This document shows, piece after piece, positions 1 to 6,234 of a stretch of DNA of 6,362 bases (within the stretch, counting starts at the first letter, position 1; the number at the start of each line of letters is the position of its first letter). Where the stretch lies: positions 1 to 6,362 of the forward strand of contig NZ_DATJMN010000252.1 of the NCBI RefSeq assembly GCF_035508675.1, given 5' to 3'. A program made the translations under genes and the position numbers. Under the pieces are notes generated by a model. The model was not told the DNA's origin. It worked only from the letters and a program-made list of their open reading frames with translations, and ran no database searches. The stretch comes from Dyella_B sp035508675. Lineage in GTDB: Bacteria > Pseudomonadota > Gammaproteobacteria > Xanthomonadales > Rhodanobacteraceae.

Positions 1-334
1 TCGCCGCCACCGCGCCTTTCATGTCCGCTGCGCCACGACCATACAGACGGCCATCGCGCACCGTCGGCTCGAACGGTGGACTCTGCCAGGTGTCTTCCGG
101 CCCACTGGGCACCACGTCGGTGTGACCAAGAAAAGCCAGCAGCGGCCCCTGCCCAGGCACATTGTTCGCGCCATGCGTGGCCCAAAAGTTATCCACCTCG
201 CCGTAGCGCAGATGTTCGATGCGGAAACCGAGACGCGCCAGGCGCGCACCGATTTCCGGCAGGCAGCCGGCATCCTCCGGTGTGATCGAGCGGCGGCGGA
301 TAAGATCGACGGCGAGATCGAATACCTCAGACAT
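1..334 (-). CDS. dapE: Succinyl-diaminopimelate desuccinylase, N-terminal part (cut by window edge)
   Basis: DapE is the cytoplasmic metal-dependent enzyme that hydrolyses N-succinyl-LL-2,6-diaminopimelate to LL-diaminopimelate and succinate in the lysine and peptidoglycan precursor pathway. The first 111 residues are present, and the frame is still open at the left edge. The start MSEVFDLAVDLIRRRSITPE aligns with the known N-terminus of the family. The M20 peptidase metal-site motifs are visible: GHTDVVPSG at residues 70-78 (metal-ligand H71, with D73 beside it) and GRGAADMKG at 99-107 (bridging D104). PPFEPTVRDG at 87-95 onwards is also typical of DapE. The ATG lies 3 nt after the stop of the upstream ArsC-like gene and has only a weak Shine-Dalgarno, so translational coupling is likely. 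Identification is secure. What is missing is the C-terminal two thirds, including the dimerisation domain. Confidence 0.96.
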   Translation of the reverse strand, partial: MSEVFDLAVDLIRRRSITPEDAGCLPEIGARLARLGFRIEHLRYGEVDNFWATHGANNVPGQGPLLAFLGHTDVVPSGPEDTWQSPPFEPTVRDGRLYGRGAADMKGAVAA

Positions 335-337
335 GGC

Positions 338-702
338 TCAGTGTCCAAACAGCTTTTTGAAACCGTTGTCGGTGAATCCTACGCTCACCGCACCATCGGG
401 CTGCACGACGACAGGGCGACGAACAAGCGCGGGATACTCTTTCAGCAGCAAGGTCCACTCCGGATCAGAACCGGGATTCTTACGCTGCGGCAGCAGGTTG
501 CGCCAAGTGGTGCCGGATTTGTTGACCAGCTTTTCCCAGCCGCCAAGCTGCTGCGCCCATGCCTTCAAGCTTGCCGGCGGCACCGGATGGGTGCGGTAGT
601 CGACGAACTCATGCGCCACGTCGAAGCGCGTGAGCCAGTTGCGTGCCTTCTTGCAGGTGTCGCAGTTGGGAAGGCCGTAGAGCGTGACCGTGGGCTGGCT
701 CA

Positions 703-703
<1 letters not shown>
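338..703 (-). CDS. ArsC/Spx-family thioredoxin-fold reductase (YffB-like)
   Basis: This 121-residue protein belongs to the ArsC/Spx/YffB family of small thioredoxin-fold proteins. These are often annotated as arsenate reductases, although their substrate is usually unproven. The N-terminal TLYGLPNCDTCKKARNWL (residues 7-24) holds a CXXC pair, C14 and C17, at the tip of the first helix. GTTWRNL (64-70) and RRPVVV (95-100) are the other family signatures. Length matches the family. The ATG shares one base with the dapD stop (TAATG), and a purine-rich GGAG/GGGGAG stretch in the end of dapD supplies the ribosome site. dapE follows after 3 nt. E. coli yffB also sits directly upstream of dapE, so the association is conserved, but that does not show a role in lysine synthesis. 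Family assignment is firm; biochemical function is not known from sequence. Confidence 0.9.
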
Positions 704-1530
<827 letters not shown>

Positions 1531-1562
1531 GGGAAAGGGAACTCGTGAAGTGGATCGATGGG

Positions 1563-1590
1563 AAGATACCCCACAAGCCGCCCTTCCCAA
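1563..1590 (-). promoter_or_regulatory. Possible sigma-70 promoter of the dapD operon
   Basis: On the minus strand TTGGGA (1590-1585, 4 of 6 to consensus) is followed after 16 bp by TATCTT (1568-1563, 4 of 6). Transcription would start near 1556, about 25 nt before the dapD ATG. It lies between the 167-bp repeat element and dapD, where an operon promoter is expected. The match is weak and this is a candidate only. Confidence 0.28.
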
Positions 1591-1620
1591 AATGACCTAT
1601 TTTCTCCCGGCAGGAAGCAA

Positions 1621-1787
1621 GGGATGCTCTGATTAATTCAGCGTAGGTCGCAGCGGCCCTGTGAGTTCGCAGAGCACAGGGCCATCGGCGAAGGCAGACT
1701 GGCTGTCTGTCTGTCGAGACGATGGACCGAAGCTATGCGGACTCACAGGGCCGCTGCGGCCTGCGGTGGATTAAATCAGAGCATCCC
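1621..1787. repeat. 167-bp inverted-repeat element (paired REP or MITE-like)
   Basis: The left arm 1621-1666 (beginning GGGATGCTCTGATTAATTCA) and the reverse complement of 1741-1787 (beginning GGGATGCTCTGATTTAATCC) match at about 42 of 47 positions with one gap, so the element is a large imperfect palindrome. Inside the left arm GTAG (1643-1646) is followed by a 9-bp perfect stem, GGCCCTGTG at 1655-1663 with CACAGGGCC at 1675-1683 and an 11-nt loop. The mirrored unit starts with GCAG on the minus strand (1765-1762), and its stem is decayed. The centre holds three tandem CTGT units (1703-1714). There is no open frame long enough to be a transposase and no convincing target-site duplication. 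The GTAG head plus hairpin resembles REP elements mobilised in trans by RAYT proteins. It separates the PepSY gene from dapD. Confidence 0.85.
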
Positions 1788-1791
1788 AAGC

Positions 1792-2286
1792 TCAGATAAG
1801 CGCCAGCACGATAGGCAACACCGTTCCGCCTATGAGCAACAAACTGATCAACACATGCTTGCGCGTATAGCGATACGCCATGTAAAGGCCAAGCAAGGTC
1901 GATACGAACAGGCCGAACGACACAAAGGCGGAAAAAATCTTCAGCGGCAGCGGATGCCGCGTCGGCGCCTCAGGCTTGGATGGCTGCGGCGCCACCGTGT
2001 TTGCCGCCTGTGCAGGCGCCGGCGCGCCGGGTGCAGGTTGACGGTTCTCCGCTTCCATCGGACGCGGCTTGCGTACGGGCAACACGTCGATTTGTTTCTT
2101 GTGCAACTGCGCGGCGATCGCCAGCCACGCTGGCGGCCTGTAATCGCTGCCGCGCGAGGTCTCATGCAGGCCAAAAACCTGCAAGCCGCCCGTGAAGGCG
2201 AAGAACAGCACGGCGGGTGCGATGAACACGCCGACGTAAAGGTGAATGTGACGGGCGAGCTTCAAAAAGGAATGGGATGCGGACAT
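1792..2286 (-). CDS. PepSY-associated TM-helix family inner-membrane protein
   Basis: This 164-residue protein has three predicted membrane helices: about 17-40 (YVGVFIAPAVLFFAFTGGLQ), 117-139 (IFSAFVSFGLFVSTLLGLYM) and 144-164. The N-terminal HIHLYVGVF segment running into a hydrophobic helix with FTGG resembles the PepSY-associated TM helix family, whose members are often found with iron or redox functions. No heme-ligand pattern or enzyme motif is evident here. Between helices 1 and 2 is a linker with a Pro/Ala-rich stretch (about 82-112), probably extracytoplasmic, and no full PepSY domain is apparent. The ATG at 2286 is chosen because the upstream frame extension is low-complexity and overlaps the hairpin and T-rich run after glnD; AAGG lies about 10 nt upstream. 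It stands alone between glnD and dapD, flanked by a terminator candidate and a repeat. Function is unknown and the family call is moderate. Confidence 0.72.
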   Translation of the reverse strand: MSASHSFLKLARHIHLYVGVFIAPAVLFFAFTGGLQVFGLHETSRGSDYRPPAWLAIAAQLHKKQIDVLPVRKPRPMEAENRQPAPGAPAPAQAANTVAPQPSKPEAPTRHPLPLKIFSAFVSFGLFVSTLLGLYMAYRYTRKHVLISLLLIGGTVLPIVLALI

Positions 2287-2324
2287 GGTTGCACAGCCTT
2301 GTCTGGCAGATCTGGGCCAAAACG

Positions 2325-2383
2325 GAGAAAAAGGGAAATGACAGGCCGCCGCTGCGGCCTCGCGGGAAATCATCCCCTGCGAG
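2325..2383 (-). terminator. Candidate intrinsic terminator after glnD
   Basis: Reading the minus strand after the glnD stop, a stem of GCGAG/CTCGC plus three G-C pairs (arms 2383-2374 and 2366-2359) comes first. A 7-bp perfect stem follows, AGGCCGC with GCGGCCT, a 4-nt loop, at 2360-2343. After that comes a pyrimidine run with TTT and TTTTT tracts (2338-2325). The T-tract is interrupted by C residues, so termination may be partial. The position between glnD and the PepSY gene fits a transcription-unit boundary. Confidence 0.42.
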
Positions 2384-2412
2384 CCGGCATAGCCACTGGG
2401 TATGTGCCTGGG

Positions 2413-5061
2413 CTATACGGAGAGGCTCTGTGGTCCGATCCGCTCCCGTAAAGCCTGCCACAAACGTTGTTGCTGTGTCTCGCTCAGCGGCGCATTGCGG
2501 CGGTCGGTCAGCTGGAAGAAGTCCTCCACGCGCTCGCCGAAGGTGGCGATGCGGGCGTCATGCACGCGCACTTCGCACGCCATCATCACTTGCGTGACGG
2601 CGGCGAGCAAGCCGGGGCGGTCGCTGCAGACCAGTGCCATCTGCGTACGGCCATCCGACTGCTTGAAGTCGATGCGCGGGGTCATCTGGAAGTGCTTCAG
2701 ATGCCGCGACATGCTGCGGCGTGGCGGCATGATCGGCGCCGATTGCGACAAAGCACGATGCAAGCGCTGCTGCAGTTCTTCCGCACGCTCATGACTCGCC
2801 GGCTTTTGGGTTTCCGCTTCCAGCAACAGGAACGTGTCCATCGCCTTGCCATCCGGCGAGCTGAGCACGCGGGCCTCCATCACCGAGAAATGCAGGCGAT
2901 CAAGCATGGCGGTGACATTCGCGAACAGGCCATCGCGGTCGGGCGCATACACGAATAGTTCGGTACCGCCGCGCACCGACAACGGGTTCACCGCGATCAG
3001 CGGCAGCTTGTCCTGCCCATGCAGAATCTGCGACGTTTGCCAGGCAATTTGTTCCGGCCGATGGCGCAAGAAGCTCACCATCGGGAAACTGTCCCAGAGT
3101 TGTGCAACCGCGGCCTGATCGTTGCCGTCCGCCATCAGCATGGCCATGGCCTGCTCACGGCATGCCTGCGCACGTGCGGCGGCGCCGGACGACGGCTTGG
3201 CATCGCGGCGCAAGGCATAGCGTGTAGCCGTATAGAGGTCTGCAAGCAGGCGGTCCTTCCAGGCGTTCCACAAACGCGGACTGGTGCCGATGATGTCAGC
3301 AATCGTGAGCAGATAAAGCTGCCCCAGCCGTTCGCGCCCACCGACGATTTCGGCAAACCGGTGCACCACATCGGGGTCAGTGATGTCCTGGCGCTGCGCG
3401 GTGGTGCTCATCAGCAGGTGCCAGCGCACCAGCCACGCGACGCGTTCGATATCCTCGTCCGGCATACCCAATTTCTTGCAGAAAATGCGCGCATCCTCTT
3501 CGCCCAGCACCGAATGATCGCCGCCGCGCCCCTTGGCAATATCGTGAAACAGCGCGGCCAGCAGCAGTACTTCGGGCTTGGGTAGCGTCGACCATACCTC
3601 GCATGCAAGCGGAAATTCGGCTTGCGTCGCGGGATCGGCGAAACGCGCGACGTTGCGCAGCACACGCAGCGTGTGCTCATCCACCGTGTAGACGTGGAAC
3701 AAGTCGTACTGCATGCGGCCAAATACCTTGCCGAAGGCAGGTAGGATCGCTGCCAGCAGACCGTGGCGATTCATGCGCCAAAGCGCATCGACGGCTGGCG
3801 CGCCATGCCGCAGCAATTGCAGGAAGGAAGCAAGTACGTGTGGATCATCCGCCAATTGCGTGCCCGTCGCCGCCGTGGCCTGGTGGACGCGGCGCATGGT
3901 GTCGGCGGTAAAGCCGATCACCCCTTTCTGATCCAGCCGCGCGATGAAAATGTCCACCAGCGCTGCAGGGCGATGCGTGAACAGGTCGGGATCGCGCACG
4001 GCTATGCGGACACCGTAGCGAATGAAATCCTCGCCTACGGCTTGCGGTTCGCTCGGCGGCTCCAGCATTTCCACGAAACGTTCGGCGATCTGCATCCCCA
4101 GGCGTTCCACCTGGCTGGCGGCGCGGTAGTAGCCCTGCATGAATTGCTCGACGCCGAGGTTTTTCTCGTGCTCGTCTTCGAAGCCAAGGCGTGCGGCCAG
4201 CGCGCGCTGGTAATCGAACAGCAGGCGTTCTTCCGGCCGCCCTGCTTCCAGATGCAGGGCGAAGCGGTAACGCCGCAGTGTGGCTTCGGCATGCAGCAGG
4301 GTGTCGCATTCGGCCGGATCGAGCAGGCCTTCGGTGACCATGTCGGGAAAGTCCGGTGCATGCGCCAGGCGCTTGCCGAGCCAGCGCAGCGAATCCAGCG
4401 TACGCAATCCGCCCGGGCCATCCTTGATGTTGGGCTCGAGGTTGTAGGCGGTATCGTCGAAACGTGCGTGGCGTATGTTGCGCTCGGCCAGGCGCGCTTG
4501 CAGATAGGCCCGTGGCGGCCACATGTCTGGCGCTTCGACGATGGCGCGCAGGCTTGCGTCGAGCGCGGGATCGCCAGCCAGGCGGCGGCCATCGAGCAGG
4601 CTGGTGAACACGCTGACGTCCGCCGCGGCCAGTGTTTTGCACTGCTCGGGATCGCGCACCGCGTGGCCGACTTTGAGGCCGATATCCCAGAACGTCGCGA
4701 AGCATTGTTCCAGCGCGCGCAGGCGTGACGTATCGGCGCGCTGGACCAGGACCAGCAGATCAATATCCGAATAAGGAAACAACAGGCCGCGCCCGAAACC
4801 GCCGATCGCAAACAGCGCCGCGTCGCTTACCTCGCCCAGGCAGGCCATCCATACGTGGGCCACGATGCGCGTGACCGACTCGCCGCGCCGCCGAGCGAGC
4901 GCCGTAGCATCGGCACCGTCGCGGAAAGCGAGCGCAATGGCCCGGTCAAGGTCACCGACGAGTTGACGTAGCGCAATGCGTGCTTCGGTGGAAACACCGG
5001 AGCGCGGGACTGCGACAGGTAGGCGAGGTAAGGGCGGGAGGGAAACAGCGGACGAAGTCAT
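2413..5061 (-). CDS. glnD: Bifunctional PII uridylyltransferase / uridylyl-removing enzyme
   Basis: GlnD uridylylates PII proteins (GlnB/GlnK) when nitrogen is scarce and removes UMP when glutamine is high. It thereby controls glutamine synthetase adenylylation and nitrogen gene expression. The protein is 882 residues, near the 890 of E. coli. Domains in order are: the nucleotidyltransferase with GGFGRGLLFPYSDIDLLVL (87-105; metal aspartates D99 and D101); YNLEPNIKDGPGGLR (206-220) of the following GlnD domain; the HD hydrolase with DEHTLR (461-466) and FHDIAKGRGGDHS (505-517; H506 and D507); and two C-terminal ACT domains near 702-770 and 808-880 (FVYAPDRDGLFANV and VCSDRPGLLAAV), which sense glutamine. 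All key residues are intact. The ATG at 5061 is chosen because the 16-codon extension upstream (from 5109) is encoded by the palindromic repeat between map and glnD. Confidence 0.97.
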   Translation of the reverse strand: MTSSAVSLPPLPRLPVAVPRSGVSTEARIALRQLVGDLDRAIALAFRDGADATALARRRGESVTRIVAHVWMACLGEVSDAALFAIGGFGRGLLFPYSDIDLLVLVQRADTSRLRALEQCFATFWDIGLKVGHAVRDPEQCKTLAAADVSVFTSLLDGRRLAGDPALDASLRAIVEAPDMWPPRAYLQARLAERNIRHARFDDTAYNLEPNIKDGPGGLRTLDSLRWLGKRLAHAPDFPDMVTEGLLDPAECDTLLHAEATLRRYRFALHLEAGRPEERLLFDYQRALAARLGFEDEHEKNLGVEQFMQGYYRAASQVERLGMQIAERFVEMLEPPSEPQAVGEDFIRYGVRIAVRDPDLFTHRPAALVDIFIARLDQKGVIGFTADTMRRVHQATAATGTQLADDPHVLASFLQLLRHGAPAVDALWRMNRHGLLAAILPAFGKVFGRMQYDLFHVYTVDEHTLRVLRNVARFADPATQAEFPLACEVWSTLPKPEVLLLAALFHDIAKGRGGDHSVLGEEDARIFCKKLGMPDEDIERVAWLVRWHLLMSTTAQRQDITDPDVVHRFAEIVGGRERLGQLYLLTIADIIGTSPRLWNAWKDRLLADLYTATRYALRRDAKPSSGAAARAQACREQAMAMLMADGNDQAAVAQLWDSFPMVSFLRHRPEQIAWQTSQILHGQDKLPLIAVNPLSVRGGTELFVYAPDRDGLFANVTAMLDRLHFSVMEARVLSSPDGKAMDTFLLLEAETQKPASHERAEELQQRLHRALSQSAPIMPPRRSMSRHLKHFQMTPRIDFKQSDGRTQMALVCSDRPGLLAAVTQVMMACEVRVHDARIATFGERVEDFFQLTDRRNAPLSETQQQRLWQALRERIGPQSLSV

Positions 5062-5080
5062 CCGGAAACTTGCCTGGCGC

Positions 5081-5153
5081 GTAGGTTGGGGTGCATACCC
5101 CAACATCATCGTCTAGATGGGCATGGCGATGTTGGGGTTGCACCCCAAGCTGC
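5081..5153. repeat. Inverted pair of GTAG-type REP palindromes between map and glnD
   Basis: Unit 1 on the plus strand is GTAG (5081-5084) followed by a stem GTTGGGGT (5085-5092), loop GCAT, ACCCCAAC (5097-5104), then ATC. Unit 2 lies in the opposite orientation: GCAG on the minus strand (5153-5150) followed by TTGGGGT/ACCCCAA (5132-5138 pairing with 5142-5148), then CATC. The two units match at all but a few positions when one is reversed. This is the tail-to-tail arrangement seen in paired REP elements. The pair fills most of the 97-bp map to glnD gap. It could stabilise the map mRNA 3' end or reduce read-through into glnD, but no T-tract makes it a standard terminator. Confidence 0.85.
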
Positions 5154-5158
5154 ACCGA

Positions 5159-5923
5159 TCAGGCATCCGGCCAGGGCGTGAGGATCTCAAAACCATCGTC
5201 GGTCACCGCAATGGTGTGCTCCCACTGCGCCGACAGCGAGTGATCCTTGGTGACCACTGTCCAGCCGTCCGGCAACTGCTTGGTCTGCGGCTTGCCGGCG
5301 TTGATCATCGGCTCGACCGTGAAGGTCATGCCTTTCTGCAGCACCACGCCCGTGCCGCTCTTGCCGTAGTGCAGCACCTGGGGTTCGTCATGGTAGACCT
5401 TGCCGATGCCGTGGCCGCAATACTCGCGCACCACCGAGAAACCGGCACTCTCGGCATGCTTCTGGATGGCATGACCCACATCGCCCAGGGTGGCCCCCGG
5501 GCGCACCGCCTGGATGCCGCGCATCATCGCCTCATAGGTGGTCTCCACCAGGCGCTTGGCCAGCACCGCGGGCGTGCCCACGTAGTACATGCGGCTGGTG
5601 TCGCCATGCCAGCCATCCTTGATGACGGTGACGTCCAGATTGATGATGTCGCCATCCTTCAGCACCTTGCCGGGGCTGGGGATACCATGGCAGATCACGT
5701 GGTTGACCGAGGTGCACAGCGTCTTGGGAAACCCGTGGTAACCCACATTGGCTGGGATCGCCTTCTGCACATTCACGATGTGCTCGTAGGCGAGCCGGTC
5801 CAGGTCCTCGGTGGTGACCCCAGGCTTGACGTGCTCCTTGAGCATGGCCAGCACTTCAGCCGCCAACTGGCCAGCCACGCGCATGCCTGCAAGGTCTTCG
5901 GCGGATTTGAGGGTAATAGCCAT
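5159..5923 (-). CDS. map: Methionine aminopeptidase, type I
   Basis: Map removes the N-terminal methionine co-translationally when the second residue is small. It is a cytoplasmic dinuclear metalloprotease and usually essential. The protein is 254 residues, slightly shorter than the 264 of E. coli. All active-site residues are present at the same numbering as in E. coli: H79 (in NHVICHG), metal ligands D97 (GDIINLD) and D108 (HGDTS), H171 (YCGHGIG), E204 (FTVEP) and E235 (QWEHT). There is no N-terminal zinc-finger extension. The ATG at 5923 is chosen because MAITLKSAEDLAGMRVAGQ aligns with the family start; the 15-codon upstream extension runs into the divergent promoter region. The ribosome site is weak (GAAG). 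It is divergent from rpsB and upstream of glnD, as in E. coli. Confidence 0.97.
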   Translation of the reverse strand: MAITLKSAEDLAGMRVAGQLAAEVLAMLKEHVKPGVTTEDLDRLAYEHIVNVQKAIPANVGYHGFPKTLCTSVNHVICHGIPSPGKVLKDGDIINLDVTVIKDGWHGDTSRMYYVGTPAVLAKRLVETTYEAMMRGIQAVRPGATLGDVGHAIQKHAESAGFSVVREYCGHGIGKVYHDEPQVLHYGKSGTGVVLQKGMTFTVEPMINAGKPQTKQLPDGWTVVTKDHSLSAQWEHTIAVTDDGFEILTPWPDA

Positions 5924-5940
5924 AGTCTTCAGTGAATGTG

Positions 5941-5976
5941 GCGGCAAGCCGGCCAAAAACCAGCCCAACTTGCCGC
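5941..5976. promoter_or_regulatory. 8-bp dyad overlapping the rpsB -35 box
   Basis: GCGGCAAG (5941-5948) and its perfect reverse complement CTTGCCGC (5969-5976) flank a 20-bp spacer, inside which GGC and GCC form a further short pairing. The right arm covers the rpsB -35 hexamer. The dyad also falls in the 5' untranslated region of map, where it could form a hairpin in the mRNA. It could be an operator, an RNA structure or chance; the arms are seen directly, the role is not. Confidence 0.3.
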
Positions 5977-5999
5977 GAAGCGGTGGCCCCGGCTACAAT
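5970..5999 (+). promoter_or_regulatory. Sigma-70 promoter for rpsB
   Basis: TTGCCG (5970-5975, 4 of 6) is separated by 18 bp from TACAAT (5994-5999, 5 of 6), within GGCTACAAT, a common form of strong gammaproteobacterial -10 region. Transcription should start near 6006, giving an untranslated leader of about 229 nt before the rpsB ATG. This is the best promoter match in the intergenic region. Confidence 0.65.
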
Positions 6000-6061
6000 T
6001 TCCGGGTTTTGCAGACCGCTTCCGGCCACTGGTGGCCCGCACGGCGCAAAGCGAAGCGGGG

Positions 6062-6090
6062 ATTGTAACCGTGCTGCGGTACAACCCCAA
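6062..6090 (-). promoter_or_regulatory. Possible map promoter inside the rpsB leader DNA
   Basis: On the minus strand TTGGGG (6090-6085, 3 of 6) is followed after exactly 17 bp by TACAAT (6067-6062, 5 of 6). Transcription would start near 6055, giving map a leader of about 132 nt. No better match lies in the 47 bp between the map ATG and the rpsB -35 box, which favours a distal promoter. The -35 match is poor. Confidence 0.35.
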
Positions 6091-6222
6091 CCAATGCCAC
6101 ACACGTATCGGCACCGTCTTCGGGGTGCTGTAGCCGCCCTTCTCCAAGCCACGGGCGCTACGGTCGAAGCCGGGGATACGTGGAGGTCCCAACCCCCCGG
6201 GCCGCTCAAAAAGGCCCACTGC

Positions 6223-6227
6223 AGGAG
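6223..6227 (+). promoter_or_regulatory. Shine-Dalgarno site of rpsB
   Basis: AGGAG lies 7 nt before the ATG at 6235, a near-ideal ribosome binding site that fixes the start. It begins only 6 nt after a GGGCC/GGCCC hairpin, so folding or S2 binding nearby could control its access. Confidence 0.85.
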
Positions 6228-6234
6228 TAACACC

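Larger units (their letters stand above)
6006..6234 (+). promoter_or_regulatory. Structured rpsB mRNA leader, probable S2 autoregulatory region
   Basis: The predicted leader can form several helices: CCGCTTC/GAAGCGG (6016-6022 with 6053-6059) enclosing GGCCA/TGGCC (6024-6028 with 6033-6037); a 12-bp helix with two bulged A residues (6058-6071 with 6077-6088); GCACC/GGTGC (6111-6115 with 6124-6128); a 9-bp helix with one bulged C (6130-6139 with 6153-6161); and GGGCC/GGCCC (6199-6203 with 6213-6217) just before the ribosome site. In E. coli, excess S2 represses rpsB-tsf through the rpsB leader, and the small RNA called tff/t44 maps to the same map-rpsB interval. That this leader does the same is inference from position and structure. 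I see no typical terminator within it. Confidence 0.6.

Noticed and set aside
1703..1714. CTGT tandem repeat as a phase-variable microsatellite
   Set aside because: Only three units, outside any coding region or promoter spacer, so there is no reason to expect slippage effects.
1611..1795. Target-site duplication flanking the 167-bp element
   Set aside because: AAGC occurs on both sides (1615-1618 and 1788-1791), but with a 2-nt offset on the left and only 4 nt long, which is within chance expectation.
2390..2416. ATAGCC/GGCTAT inverted repeat spanning the glnD stop codon
   Set aside because: A 6-bp stem with a loop of about 15 nt and no T-tract is weak, and the hairpins at 2343-2383 are better terminator candidates.
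1735..2451. 238-codon open frame on the plus strand
   Set aside because: It starts inside the palindromic element and runs antisense to the PepSY gene and the glnD terminator. The Arg/Gln-rich translation has no recognisable domain.
3763..4728. 321-codon open frame on the plus strand
   Set aside because: Antisense to the well-conserved nucleotidyltransferase and following part of glnD, with no motif, no ribosome site and no independent support.
5117..5935. 272-codon open frame on the plus strand
   Set aside because: It is fully antisense to map, which has every catalytic residue. The translation is His/Ala/Arg-rich with no family resemblance, typical of the shadow of a high-GC gene.
6006..6234. 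Separate small RNA gene (t44/tff-like) between map and rpsB
   Set aside because: Without a visible terminator or second promoter, the region is more simply read as the rpsB leader, from which such a transcript could be derived.
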